From Antiaris toxicaria (taxonomy: Eukaryota; Streptophyta; Magnoliopsida; Rosales; Moraceae), in NCBI GenBank assembly GCA_035233585.1, contig CP141157.1, positions 34,412,001 to 34,476,000 on the forward strand: a stretch of 64,000 bases of DNA. Reading direction: 5' to 3'. Of this stretch, positions 36,846 through 49,893 are shown in pieces. The stretch's first letter is position 1. The number at the start of each line of letters is the position of its first letter. The translations under genes were made by a program, and so were the position numbers. The notes beneath the pieces are model-generated. The model did no database searches. It was not told the origin of the DNA and saw nothing but the letters and a program-made list of their open reading frames with translations.

Positions 36846-38825
36846 TTAAATATATATATAAATGTACATAGAGGAAATATATATAAATGTATATGTATAT
36901 GACTAAATGACTACAATAGATCATGCATGCCCCTCCTGGACAGAAGGCTTTGCATGTGACTCGGTGCTTATTGGGTGGCAGCTGGGAAACTTACAAAAGT
37001 GCAAGTGATAATTGAGCTGATAGGCAGAGAGAATTTCTCGCTGACATCCCAAGGACCCCCCTCTATCTCCCACAACACCCAATGTTTTGTTCTTTTTTGT
37101 GACTGACTACTACTACTACTACAAATTTTGTGTTACCAAGACAAAAAACGATTTGGTTTCTTTCGTTGGAGCTTGCCCCCTTTTTTTTTTTTTTCCTCAA
37201 TTTGCAAGATATTTTGATACAATTAAACTAATCTCAATTTTGTCTACTTTTCTGATCTTCACTTGGATTTTGGTTCAATTTCAATCTGATCTTATAGCTT
37301 TTAGTGGCTTTCCTTGAAGTAATTACCTTATTCATGATATTTATTAGTTTGTAACAAACTTTCTTTTTTTTAATGTTTTAAAAAAGTAAGCGCGCTAGTG
37401 TTGGGGGTCAATTCGGTTTATTAGTTAATTAGTTTATTTTAGGATAAAGCTCATCCTTCCACTATCAGTACACGAATGTTGTTAAATATATTACATGTCA
37501 TTATTACTTAGTTTTTGGCGTTTATGAAGGTTTGGTGTAGTGTTAAACTGTGTAATAATTTTTTATATTTACATTGACAAAGTATTATATATAAATATAT
37601 ATATATATATAGAAAATATTTTAGGTTCTACAGTTTGGATTTTTTGACAATTATAATATTCCATTGAAATCGTATAATCGATCACAAGTAAATTTACGTG
37701 TAATAACTTTATATTTAAAATATTATAATAATCTTATTTAAAATTATTAATATAAATGAAAAATATTATTAAAAAAATATTATATTAAAATTAACTTAGT
37801 TATTAGAATAACATAAAAAAAAAAAACAAACAAACGTCATTTTACAAAAATACTGGATATGAAATTATCATATATAAAGAGAGAACAGTAGGTATAACGG
37901 ATATTGATGATGGGAATTTATCCGTAATGCCTAGCAAAAGCCAAATATACACTATATATTCAACTACGCAGAGAACATTATACTGCCAGAGGCCAGATGG
38001 AATTTAAAGCTGTACCTGATCAAAGATGTCAATATCAGCAAATTTCTGAACTGATGATCATGATCATATATATAAAGAGATGTAAGTGATTAATCATCTA
38101 TATATACTACTATGGTTTTGTGCCTACTGCACAATTGTACTTTAGTTTTGGTTTTCAAATTTCTAGTGGGAAGATTTTTTTTTTTTTTGAAAAAAGGAAG
38201 ATAATATTTTTATATTAATAAATAAAACATGCTCTGTTTATTGATAAAAATATTATAGCAGTAAATACATATTCAAAGAATTTTAGAGAATATTACTTTT
38301 ATATAGCTTGATAAATTACAAAACAAACAAAAAACTAAATCAAATTAAACTAAATCAATGATTTAGCCGGATTTGGTTTAAGGTTTTGAAAACAGTTTCT
38401 CATACAATTTTCTTTTTTGTTTTCCCTAATGTCACCATAATAATTTGATAAACACCACTAAAAGAATACAAGATTAAAAAAAAACATAAGTTTAATTAAT
38501 TAAAATGACAATATAGTAATGGAAGTGTAAACTATGTAAAAAAAAAAATGTGAGGTGTGAGAAAATAAAGAAGCCGTTTGTACTAAGTTAAAATCATTGA
38601 ATTTAAACGAATTTGAAAAAAATAAATTTGAAACCATTAGATTCAAAGTGAAAAACTTCAAAAGCTACTAACACTTCTATAATACTTTTTCTTATATAGA
38701 TAATAAGCCCAAAGTATCTAACCTAGATTAATAAAGCTATTTATATATTCCTCTTGTATTTATCCTATAGATTGTTAGATATCGTAGATGTACAAGATGG
38801 AGAAGAAATTGGCTAAAAACAAATT

Positions 38826-39045
38826 GGTATGAGGTATGAGAACTTAAATTAGGCAAGTGGATTGTGTATAAACCATTAGATTTAATATAAGTGAAAAAAA
38901 TAAAAAAAGTTTCACCCACTATATTAAAAAGTTTGTATGTGAGATGTGAGAATTTAAATAAGGTAAGTGGATTGTGTATAAACCATTAGATTTTATATAA
39001 GTGAAATAATAATAAATTTCAATTAAAAAATTCAAGTATGAAAAT
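38826..39045. repeat. Imperfect direct repeat, 110-bp period
   Basis: AAGTGGATTGTGTATAAACC followed by ATTAGAT recurs at 38854 and 38964 with the same flanks (GAGATGTGAGAATTTAAAT / GAGGTATGAGAACTTAAAT). Two copies, AT-rich, non-coding. Confidence 0.85.
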
Positions 39046-39162
39046 GCAAATCCTATTACTACTTCTATATATATTTATAGAAAATATATATATATCAATA
39101 TATTAATAGACGTGTAAGGTGAAAATTTAAAGTGCATTCAATTGATGTGCCCCATGATCGAT

Positions 39163-40572
39163 TGATAATTCTATAACATATAATTATTTTATCCATTTTT
39201 CATTTACAAAATTAGTCCTTAAAAATTTTAGTTGTTTTTAATCTATTTTGATTTATTTTGTTTTGTGTACTTTAATTTAGATTTTTTTTATAAATTTTAT
39301 GAAATCTTTATTTAATTTAGCTTTATTCTATCTTATATATTTTTTCTAATAGTATATTAAATAAGTTTAAAATTAAATATTTCCAATGAATTTACCTATA
39401 ACATTTTATTTTGGAAACATTTAATTTTAGCATTTTATTTTTCTATAGTGTTAAATTAAGGATGTGGATCTCATCAGATATCACTATTCATATCAGAAAA
39501 CTATAAAAATCAAACTTATTATATATCCTATCGCACTGCATCCTTCCTAATTACATGCACTGGATTGCAGTTAATGTAGTATTGTAGGAAAGTTTAAAAA
39601 GCACGTGCCGACTACTGTGGCTAATGTAGCAAAGTGTGTACTGACTACAGTAGTACTATAGCAAGTTTGAAAAGTTTGTATTGTATGTGCACTGACTACT
39701 ATAATAATTTTGAAAAGTTTGTGTGGAAATTAGATGGAATAGTACAAAATTGTACTTACAAATGGGCATTTTGGGGGAGGATTATGGAGATTGTGTGTAC
39801 ATTTTTTCCTTATTTTTGGTCTTGCTTTCATTCTCATAGTTTCTCTCTAGAATTTTATGATAATAATTTGCAAGTTAGGCTAAAGTTCTTAGGTGAGACT
39901 AGAGATGATCCTATATATATAGTGAGCTTGTTTAGGTTTTGCTTCTCGAATGGTTTATAAGTTTTATACATTTGAATATATAATTTTCTTTCATCTTATT
40001 TGACTCTTATATTAATATATTTTGTTGTTAACTTTTTTATAAATTTAGTCAAACTTTTTTATGTGATTGTTACGTGATACAATATATAGATAGATATTAT
40101 TTTATGAGTAGTCTTTTAATACAATATTGTCGGAGATAAATTGTCGAATTTAGTTTACTTATAATATAATTTTTCCGAGTTCTTAACATGAAAATTTTAT
40201 TTATTCGAACACATTTTAATTCATAAGTTCTTCAATTCTTATCTTCCAATTGATTATTTAAGATGTGAAATTTTCAATTAAATCAATTTATAAATCAAAA
40301 TACAAATAGGTGAACGAAGTATATAGGGGATTCTTGATGTCTTACCACTTTTAATTAATGAATTTTCTCCATTTTAAATTGTATTTTCTTTTAATTAAAT
40401 TACTCTAAAATTACAAAAACACTTCTTTCTTTTTTTTTATTTGATTGCTTATTTCTCTAATGCTTTTTTTTTCTATCAATCTCTTTTATTTATTTTTATC
40501 ACCTCCTTATAGGATTGACCATCTTAGTTATGCTATAATTGACTGCTTTGTTTTGTAATTTGGATGTACTCA
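39163..40572 (+). mobile_element. 5' LTR of an Athila/Tat-like Ty3/gypsy element
   Basis: Starts TGATAATTC and aligns to the 3' LTR from 45814 over more than 1.2 kb. The end is placed at ...GATGTACTCA, just before the degenerate primer-binding site TGGTGCTATTACCGTAGA (40579-40596), which corresponds to TGGCGCCGTTGCCGGGGA, complementary to plant tRNA-Asp. The LTR is about 1.4 kb. Its TATA box, readable in the 3' LTR, has decayed here. Confidence 0.8.
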
Positions 40573-41119
40573 AATTTTTGGTGCTATTACCGTAGAGGTA
40601 CTTCAAACAAGATTGATCAGTAGATTTTATACCAAAAAAGGTAAATATTATTTTCTTTTATTTATTTTTCCTTTTTATTTTCTTTTTATTTACTTTCATA
40701 TTTTGTTGTTTTTAAACTTTATGTTAGTTTTTAGGTTACCCATTTTAATTAGATCTCATAATTTGTGTAACTTTAGGTTTTAGAATAGTGTTAACTTAGG
40801 GTACTAATATCTAACATTTAGTATTCCATAAAACACGTCATAAATTTTAATAAATTTTGCAAGCAATTGTGTAGAAATATTGAAAAGTACAAATTAAGAG
40901 AGTTCTGTATAGGAGGCTGGGTTCTGTTATTGTTCTATTACCAAATTTTTCCTACAAACATTACTTTGTCTTGGAGGTTGATTTTCAAGGAAGTCTCGCC
41001 CTACCAATCTTTACTGGGAGCACTCTTAGGGTTGCGATTCGCTGTTTTACACTATTATTGTATTTGTAAAAAGTTTTCTTTGTTTAAAACAAATTAAAAA
41101 TAAAAAAAAAGGTTAATTA

Positions 41120-42240
41120 AAATATTGGAAAAGATGACAACTGCATTTTTCAAAAAATATTTCCCATACTATAAGACCAACGGTTTAATGTTGTAGATTT
41201 TGACCTTGGGTAATGAAACTCTCTATCAAGTTTAGGAATAATTCAAAGATCTGTTAAATCAGTGTCCCTACTATGGTTACGTGAGTTAATGCCTCGTCAG
41301 TTATTTCTACGAAGGACTCACAATCCGAGAGTGCTGATTTATGGAGATGAAGTGCAATTGAAAGTTTCTTCAAAAAGACCCTGAAGAGGCTATTGAGTAT
41401 CTCAACGAGATAGCTAAAAAAGCCCACACATAGACTAAACCAAGAGCTACTGACAGTATTAGTTGGTCCTGACCTATTGGAATCTACCAGCTAAAGGAAA
41501 AAGATAACCTCAAGGCCCAACTCGAGTCTTTGATATGACAAATTGAGGCCCTCAAAACCAAAGAAAGTAGAAGAATCCACATGGTCGTAAAGGCTGAATC
41601 ATAAGAGCCACGCTTCATTTGTGAAAGGATGGAACATCTAACTAAGGATTACCCTACTTACAGTGAAATAAAAGGGGTTTACAAGGAGCAATGTAATACC
41701 TTAAAGGCATACAACAACCCTTTCTCTAACATGTATAATCTCGGTTGGAAGAACCATCTGAACTTCAGTTGGAAAGATTCTAATTAAACACAACTATAAG
41801 GAGGACAATGAAGAGCTAAGCAACAACCACAACCATTAAAGACGTATTCTGCTCCTAAGTACCATGCATAACCATTAAGGAATTCTCTCGAGAATACCTT
41901 GCAAGCTTTCATGGAGATGCAGAATAAAACAAACCAAAAGTTTGAATCACTTTTTACACAAATGGTGGAAGAAAGCAAAGAGATGAAGAGTTAGATTCAA
42001 AGTTGACTGAAGCTTTAGCTGTTTCTACTAAAGAAATAGCAAGTCCCTTTTACAAGCTCAGTCCATCCTAAAGGGGCAACACATGGCACAAATTTTAACT
42101 CTAATGATCGTAACATCAAAGAGGTCAATGCCATCACCACTTATAGAGGCAAGATTTTGGATGATTCATTAGTAACTGTAGCCACTTCAATTGGTCAATA
42201 AGTCATCCCCAAGAAAATTGAGCTAACTGATCTTCTAGTT
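41120..42240 (+). pseudogene. gag remnant of the gypsy element
   Basis: Similarity to the retrotransposon gag domain of Athila/Tat elements is visible across frame changes: FKDLLNQCPYYG (compare ERFKDLLRRCPHHG), FYEGLT, then EEAIEYLNEIAKKAH. Further on come NPFSNMYNLGWKNHLNFSW (the YNPGWRNHPNFSW signature), LENTLQAFMEMQNKTNQKF and KEVNAITTYRGKILDD (compare NAITLRSGK). Multiple TAG/TAA codons and shifts make it non-functional. Gag would form the nucleocapsid-like particle. Confidence 0.75.
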
Positions 42241-42554
42241 AAGTGCTTTTTCCCCAAGATCTGTGACTTTTTAAGAAAGTACTAGAAAATCAAGATCTTA
42301 TGTGAACAACTCCTCTAAATCCATCAATGAAATCAATCCTTGGGGTCCACAAAGCAAAATATTGAAAACCAATTTTCGTTAAATCCACGTGCTAAATCAC
42401 TCTACATCTAGCCAAACTTAAAGACATCATTAACAAAGATCTGTATGTGGAGTTGCATGACACCTATTACAAGTAGAAGCTACTTTTTGATAAAACACGA
42501 TTTTTAAATCAAGCAGATGACTATAAATTTAGTGCTTCTTGGGAGGTAACCCTA

Positions 42555-45500
42555 CCTATCTTTTCTTTATCTTTCTTTTATTTTCTTTATGTGTTTATTA
42601 TACGTTTTATTTTCACTTTTTTTTTTTGTACTTTCTTAGTTATAGAAATGGAAGGCGCTCTATCAAAACTCAAGAACAAGTTTCCTTCTCTTTCTTAGAA
42701 TGTATTGTTAAAAATATACAAATATGGATTAGAGAGGATGAAGCTACTCATATACTTTGGCATACTAGAAGATTTGTGCTGGATTATTGAGGCTAAAATA
42801 CGATTATTAGGTGTATTTCCTAATTCATTTGACAAACATATGCTAAGAATAGAAAAAAGTACTTGTGCCAAGAAAAGAAAAGCAAAGAAAATGTAAATCT
42901 GTTTCAGATATGTAAGATGAAATTATAACAAACACTACAAAAATATAGGAATAATCTCCATAAACCGAGTTAACAAAATTCAATTCATAAAGTATCGTTT
43001 GAGTACAGAGTTATTAGACCTTATCCTTTTGTCTCTTGATGCACATCCGAATTGACAAGTTTAATGTGTCTTTGCTCAATCTATGGAGTTTATTTATAGA
43101 TGAACGAGAGCGCTATAATCTAAGGAATCTAACATTAAAAGACACTGTTTGCTTGTTTATAAGAAAACTGGATAGGAAGCTCATACCCGACTCATAGAGG
43201 TAATTTAAGCCATTATTAAACGTAAAATCAGACGAAGATTTGAGCTACAATCACAACTACTGAATAAAATCTTACTTATTTTTCTCATGTTTTACTGTTA
43301 TCATTATCATCATTTTTTTTTTTTGCATCAAATGTGTATTTTTGACTTTTTTTTTATATTAAGTATATATTTTTGACTTTTTCTTTTTGCATAGAGTGTT
43401 TATTTTTGACTTTTCTTTCTACATCAAGCGTGTATTTTTGAAATTTTATTTTTATTTTTATTTTTTAAATTTTTCTAATAACAGCCAAACTACCCCCTGA
43501 TATACATAACTCAGCATTCTCTTTCCTCATCTTATAAATACACATACATTCTCACCATTGTCATCACACATATCTCTATTTGTAAGGTTAGAAAGAAATG
43601 AGTTAAGATGGAAGGTCTTTTAGTTTATAAATTTAAAACTATTTATGTTTTCAATGGAGCTAGTCTTGGAATAGATAAGGAGTTTTTAAAAGTAGCAAAC
43701 AACTTTTGGTAGAGTGTTAGCTGCCAGAAAAATTAATTTAGTATATGGGGAGGAAGTCTTGAGTTAATAAGTTGTGTATAATCTAGTGTAAACATGGAGG
43801 GTAGAAAAGTCTTAGATATCATTCCTAATGCTTCAGTTGATAAAATATCACTGGTTACATCATGGGCAATGTGTTAAAGGTCTCGATCATGCATAAGAGA
43901 ATGGCTAACATTATGTATAATGCAAATGTATTTATCACTTAACTTGGTCGTTTAGGAACAGTGGAAGAAATTTTCAACACTGCCTCTTGAGTCCAACTCA
44001 ATTTTTATCAAAAGTTATTAAGATTATTAAATATTAATGGTTTTTTAAGACGATTTGCTATCTTTTCCTGATCATACTGTGGAATTAGAATTTATTACAC
44101 CATTGGTCAAAAAAATTATAGTGTTAGCTGCGACTGTTGAGCAGCTGATTAAATAATTATAGATCTTTACACCTAAACCTGACCCATTAATGTCACAGGT
44201 AGTATGGTCAACTATGGATAGTAAAAGCAACAAAAAGGGCAAGTTAGATTAATGTTTTAATTGTAACAGTCCTCAATTTTTTGGTTTTACTCATAACATT
44301 TGATTTTCTTTCTTTATTTTAGTTTGTGAGTATTTACTTTCAATAACACCAGATCAGATAAGATCGTTCACTTTCTACTTATTTACATTAGACATTTGGG
44401 ACAATATCTCAAAAAGATTATAGGGAGGGAATAACCTTTTTTTTTTTTTTAGAATTTCTTAAATTTTTATTCAGTTTCTTGTGTTTGTATTAAAATAAAA
44501 AACCAAAAAAAAATTTTAAGTAGAACTTGTGGATTCATTACTTATAAGATGGTTGAGTAAATGGTTACTTTTAGTACTCTTGATGCGTATTTTGTAGTAA
44601 TGATTATTTTTTTGTGTCAATATTTTATCTTTATTTTAAAAAAATTTAAAAAAAAATAACAAGATGATTTCTCACAAATCCGATGATTAAAATTTTGATT
44701 GCTTTATTATATATCGTCTTTTAGAAAAATATAAAATTTTGATAAATTTGTATTTAAATTTTTGAGTTAGTCTAATTTAGTTGTGATATTCAACATTTAA
44801 GTTTTAATTCTTGATTTATCAGTTGTGTGTTTGCTTAAAGAAAATTTTGTTAATATAAAATATTTCTGATCTCACAAGTCCTAGAATTTGTTTATTTTTT
44901 CTTAAGTCAAAATTCCAGACAATACAAACACTAAGGAAATGATTTAGGCAATTTTTATAACATTTGAGCTTTTCAAACCAATTATGATAAATATTTATTC
45001 CTAGTCTACTTCTTTTGAGCTTTGTATTATATAACTTTTTCTTAGTCACCTACATTTTTTGATCTAGTCTTTTAAATAAAATATCTAACCTTTAACCCTT
45101 GAGTATGCCAATCATATTAGAAATTATTATGAGCTATACTGAAATTTGAGAGAAAAGTTAGAATTATGAAATACAAAAAAAAAAAAAAAGAGTACTATAC
45201 CTTTTGTTTATTATAATAAGTTTTAAGATGTAGTAGCTCTTTAAAAAAATAAAAACTAAACTAAAAAAAAAATATTTTTGATAAAAGAAAGTTGTAAATA
45301 AGTTTGGAATGTTACTTGGATGTAAATAAAAAGCTCTGTAACAAATCTTAAAATGATTATTGTGTTAAAGGGGTGATTCGAGTCATATTATTATCCTATA
45401 TCTTACCTTTACTTTAGGCACATATTACAAGCTTAATAAAGTCCTAATGACTCTTGATTTTGTGTTTGGTGACAGTAATAGAGAGAGAAAAATGAAAATG

Positions 45501-45800
45501 GAACCTATAAGATCTGATAATCATCCAAGATTGATTGTTTTGTTCCTTACAAACTCATCTAAATTACATATAATTAAAGGAAAGAAAATTTTGCACACAC
45601 ACACACACAGAAAATCCAATTATAAGTAGATATACTCATATATTTAACTCAAACTTTTGATCAAAATTTATGTTTTTGTGTAAGCTATATCTTTTATAGT
45701 AACTTATGAGGAAATTTCTAGAAATCATCATTGTTAATACAGTAATTTCTTTTCTTTCTTTCTTTCTTTCCTTTTCTTTTATTTGAGGACGAGCAAAATC
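42555..45800 (+). other. Internal non-coding region of the gypsy element
   Basis: About 3.2 kb between the post-pol motif and the polypurine tract. In Athila elements an env-like frame may sit here. I see only short fragments such as KPDPLMSQVVW and VKKIIVLAATVEQLIK (about 44100-44230) that I cannot assign. TTTTTGACTTTT-type low-complexity repeats occur at 43340-43440. Confidence 0.4.
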
Positions 45801-45813
45801 TTCAGTTTAGGGG

Positions 45814-47388
45814 TGTTATAACTCTACAAAATAGAATTATTTTATCACTTTTTCATGTACAAAAATTAGCTTATTCTTGAGAATTTTAGTTGTTTTTAAT
45901 TTGTTTTAATTTATTTTATTTTGTGTACTTTAATTTATATTATTTTGTAAATTTCGTAAAGTCTTTATTTAATTTTACTTTATTCTATCTTCTATTTTTT
46001 CTAATATTATGTTAAAGAAACTTAAAATTAAATATTTTTAATGAGTGTACCTATAGTATTTTATTTTGAAAATATTTAATTTTAGCACTTTGTTTTTTTG
46101 CAGTGTCAAAATGAGGAAGTGGATCCCACCGAGTGTTACTATTCATGTTAGAAAACTATGAAAATTAAGCTTATCATGCATCTTACTACACTGAATCTTT
46201 CCTAATTACATGTACCAGATTGTAGTTAATATAGTTATTATAGCAAAGTTTGAAAAATGTGCATTTACTATTGTAACTACAGTAGCAAGTATGCATAGTC
46301 ACTACTGTAGTAAGTTTGAAAATTTTATGTTATGTGTGCCTCGACTACTGTGTTATGTGTGCATTGATTATTATAGGAAGTTTGAAAAGTTTATGTAGAT
46401 ATTAGATGGAATAGTGTAAAATTATACATATAAAAGGGGATTTGAGGGGAGGCTTGAGGAAATTGTACATACAATCTTTCTCTCTCATTTTTTTGTATGC
46501 TTTCATTCTCATATTTTCTCTTTAGAATTTTGTTAAATTACTTTGCAAGTTAGGTTAGGGTTCTTAGGTGAAGTTAGAGATGATCCTATATGTGTAGTAA
46601 GTTTGAAAATTTTATGTTATGTGTGCCTCGACTACTGTAGCAATTTTGAAAAAGTTATGTTGTGTGTGCACTGACTACTATAGTAAGTTTGAAAAATTTA
46701 TATAGAAATTAGGTGGAATAATGCAAAAGCATACATATAAAAAAGGATTTGAGGGGAGGCTTGAGGAGATTGTATATACAATCTTTCTCTCTCATTTTTT
46801 ATATGCTTTCATTCTCATATTTTCTCTCTAAAATTTTGTAAGAGTGCTTTGCAACTTAGGTTAGAGTTCTTAGGTGAAGTTAGAAATAATCTTATATGTA
46901 TAGTAAGCGTGATTGGGTTTTGATTATCTGATAGTTTATAAGTTTTATACATTGAAGTAAATAACTTTTTTTCATCTTATTTAATTCTAATATCAATATA
47001 TTTTATTATTAATTTTTATATAAATTTAATCAAGCTCTTTTTATGCCATTGTTGTGTAATATAATGCATTGATAGATATTATTTTATGAGCAGTTTTTTA
47101 CTGCAATATCGTCGTAGGTATATTTCGTCAGAGGTATATTTTCGTTTTTAGATTTTTTATAAGATAATTTTTCCTAATTTTTAACGTGAGAATTTTATTT
47201 ACTTGAATATATTTTAATTCACAAGTTCTTCAAAATTTATCTTTTGATTAATTATTTGGGATGTGAAACTTTCAATTAAATTAATTTATAAATCAAAATC
47301 CGAATAGATAAATGAAGCACATATGGTATTCTCGATGTCTTACTATTTTTAATTAATGAATTTTCTCTATTTTAAATTACATTTTCTC
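45814..47388 (+). mobile_element. 3' LTR of the gypsy element, 3'-truncated, with internal duplication
   Basis: Starts TGTTATAACTC after the polypurine tract. It aligns to the 5' LTR up to TTTTAAATTACATTTTCTC at 47388, then similarity ends, so roughly the last 180 bp are missing or replaced. It contains a 287-bp tandem duplication (46307-46593 and 46594 to about 46880) that doubles the TATA region: TATAAAAGGGGA at 46429-46440 and a decayed second copy near 46736. Confidence 0.8.
46307..46880. repeat. 287-bp tandem duplication inside the 3' LTR
   Basis: GTAGTAAGTTTGAAAATTTT and the following ATGTTATGTGTGCCTCGACT start both copies at 46307 and 46594. The shared block goes on through GATTTGAGGGGAGGCTTGAG and ACAATCTTTCTCTCTCATTT. 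The 5' LTR has one copy of this region. Confidence 0.88.
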
Positions 47389-49015
47389 ATTATATATATA
47401 AATGTATATACGAATCACACATGAGCCGATTATTTAAATATTAATACACCGCAATATATAAACCATTTAAAAGTTTATTAAAGAGAATGAATAGTCTTAT
47501 CACCCTATTAAAAAAACAGATTTTAAGTTTATTTCATTAAATTAAACTAGGAAAAATTCCTACTTTTTAATTTCTTTACGTTTTAATTGTTAAAGAAGGT
47601 TAGGCTCTACTTTATGAATTAGCTTCAACTATAAAGCTTTTCGTTTACTCCATATCCTTCATTTCTACGCAAGTGTTTTATCCCTTTATTTCTTTTGAGC
47701 GAAGAAACAACTTTATGTATGTGTGCCCTAAATTGTTTGCGCAGCGGTGGAAATTATAACTGTGGCCGCCCTTCAAGGAATACATTTCTATTGTTTGCTT
47801 TTGTTTTTTTTTTTTTTTTTTAATTTAGAAACTTCATGGAATTATATACAAATTGGAGCGGATGCGGTTTTAACGCACATTGTGGATCATTTCATCAATA
47901 GAATATAACATAACAAATATTAACATAATAATGAGTTTTAATATAATAATAAATACCTATCATACTGAAAATGACTGCTTATATTAATATTCCAAGCACA
48001 CCTTAGTGGTGTTAAGCCATGAATTATTCTCTACGAAAATTGACATATATGGACCCCACGTTCATTTTTGATGGGACAATATGGCTGAATCCCATGAAAG
48101 ATATTGATTTCATTTCACACGGAATAAGCAAATCAAGGAATATAATTGGAACAGCACTTTGACTGAATCCCATAAAAGATTTCACAAAAGAGAAAAGAAA
48201 CAATTCCCATGAATGACATACTAATTTCCTTTCACACATGATACAACACAAAATTAGAACAGTAATTTGATCAGTTAATAATGCGTGATTAAATTTACTT
48301 CTTTTGCACTATGTTTTCCACCCTTATGACAAGATACACGCTTCAACAACTTGCTGATTAGTTTATAATTATTAAGTTCATTAAGTCCACAATTTGTGCC
48401 AACATATCATCTATCAAAATTGATTTGTTAGCTGAACATGGGAATTAGATGGTTTGGACGATATTAGACAATATTATATCCAAGTTCCGTTCCTGACTAG
48501 TGCACTGATTGACAGCAATCAAATGCAAATTAGAAGAAATACATTACTATAAGGGTTTTTTTTTTTTTTTTTGGTGATGGATGTTTTACTGCATGAATAA
48601 TTTTGTTCCGGACAAAATATCTTTAAAAATCGCAAAAAGAAGGGAGAGTAAAATTTTAAACAATGGGAAAAAGAATAGAGTGTAAAAACAAACAAACAAA
48701 AATAATTAAAACTGTTACAAAAGTAACTAAAATTCGAGATGGGAAAACATACAAAGCGTACTCATTAAATGAGAGGATCGAGGTCTTACAAAAACTTGAT
48801 GGTACAACGAAAAGTAAAAAAAAAAAAAAAAAAGAAAACATGAAAAAAAGAGTTCATGACTTTGAGCCAAATCACCCCCCATCGACAATTATAACAAAAA
48901 TCTACAAAAGCACCAAAATAAGAAACCCTTCAGTTGATCTACGAAATCAGTGAGTTGGGTGGCTCGGCATATCATCACAATTGAGAATGGCGAGAGACAA
49001 GGTTTGAATTACACA
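47389..49015. other. Intergenic after the gypsy element
   Basis: No gene supported. Contains poly-T (47805-47822, 48557-48572) and poly-A (48818-48833). 48660-49000 may be the 3' tail of the LINE remnant read on the minus strand, but similarity is too weak to call. Confidence 0.4.
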
Positions 49016-49290
49016 AGTTAAACTCTGAAGATGAATAAGTTGAGTTGCTAGCTAGTTGGTCAGCTACTTAGTTGCCCTCTCTAAAGATGTGTGAAATTAG
49101 TAGGGTTTGGCTTTCCCCTCTCGTTTTTAATTTCTTTTCGGCCTCTAGAAGCTCCAACGCATTAAGAATCACATTAAAACCACAACCAGTTCTAATTCCA
49201 CATAGAAGCAAAATAAATAGCTCGAATGATACCCTTAATCCAGCTTCGAATGCGAAACTAACACTAAGGGGTCAGAAAAACAATATTTTC
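49016..49290 (-). pseudogene. RNase H-like remnant of a LINE (non-LTR) element
   Basis: Minus strand: FNVILNALELLEAEKKLKTR, then LLISHIFREGN-stop-VADQLASNS. The H-x-FREGN-x-VADxLA end is the hallmark of the RNase H domain found at the end of plant LINE reverse transcriptases and in domesticated RNase H genes. A TAA at about 49058 replaces the expected Gln/Arg. No reverse transcriptase is seen upstream, so only this 3' piece survives. Confidence 0.5.
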
Positions 49291-49519
49291 GAAACCCCTC
49301 AATATAGGTTCCAAAACTATTGTCGCATCTTTTAAGATTCCAGGAGTTTCTTGCATTGCATCATCTCTGTTTAATTTAATCCCGCAGACGAAGTAGTATG
49401 CTAATAATCAACTTCAATAATTATGGGTGCTTTAAATAGAAGACTAGAAAGATTAAATTCTTCACAAATAAGCAAAAGATCACTTAGCATATATACTACA
49501 CTACAAGAAGAATAGTTTT

Positions 49520-49893
49520 AGGGAGTGTTTGAACACTGCGTTGCGTTCGCATTGTATTCAAATGTAATATAATTTTCATCTAAATGTAAAAATATTGTAT
49601 TTAAATATCAATCACATCACAATTTAAATTTAAAATAATCACTATTTATGGTTCTACTTTTTCTACTATTTTTTCCAATTACATCAGATACTTTTTTTCT
49701 CTCTCTTTTTTTTCTTTCTACTTTTATTAATCATATCACATACTCAATATTTAAATATAATTTAAATACTTTTAATCTAAACAAATATTGTATTTAAATG
49801 CAATATAAATATTTTTCATCTAAATTCATATTGCATTCAATACATTACATTAAAATACAATGTAAATTCAATGCGTTATTCAATCACCCCCTT
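49520..49893. repeat. MITE-like repeat, copy 2
   Basis: About 374 bp with imperfect terminal inverted repeats (left GGGAGTGTTTGAACACTGCGTTG, cut here to its first 20: GGGAGTGTTTGAACACTGCG; right end reversed GGGGGTGATTGAATAACGCA). Same internal order of motifs as the copy at 9449-9794. TTAGGGA and TTAGAGA at the two edges could be a target duplication with one mismatch. Confidence 0.68.

Larger units (their letters stand above)
34260..38825. other. Gene-poor, low-complexity region
   Basis: No gene recognised. Includes poly-A at 34276-34290, AG and TA/TG microsatellites (35151-35167, 34905-34937), long TA tracts (37578-37612) and poly-T (37181-37194, 38176-38189). Confidence 0.4.
39163..47388 (+). 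mobile_element. Degenerate Ty3/gypsy element (Athila/Tat-like), pol not recognisable
   Basis: Organisation: 5' LTR (39163-40572), tRNA-Asp-type primer-binding site (40579-40596), gag remnant (about 41120-42240), a GCTTCTTGGGAGGTAACCCT motif (42534-42553) that in this group lies after pol, a long non-coding stretch, a polypurine tract (CAGTTTAGGGG, 45803-45813) and the 3' LTR from 45814. Only about 290 bp separate the end of gag homology from the post-pol motif, so protease, RT, RNase H and integrase are deleted. All gag frames carry stops. The element cannot move by itself. It is old: the LTRs differ by many substitutions and indels. Confidence 0.82.

Noticed and set aside
39634..39960. 108-codon open frame in the gypsy 5' LTR
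   Set aside because: Lies entirely within LTR sequence; the corresponding 3' LTR frame is not conserved.
48663..48953. 96-codon Lys-rich open frame on the plus strand
   Set aside because: Composition driven by poly-A; lies antisense to the probable tail of a LINE remnant and has no recognisable domain.
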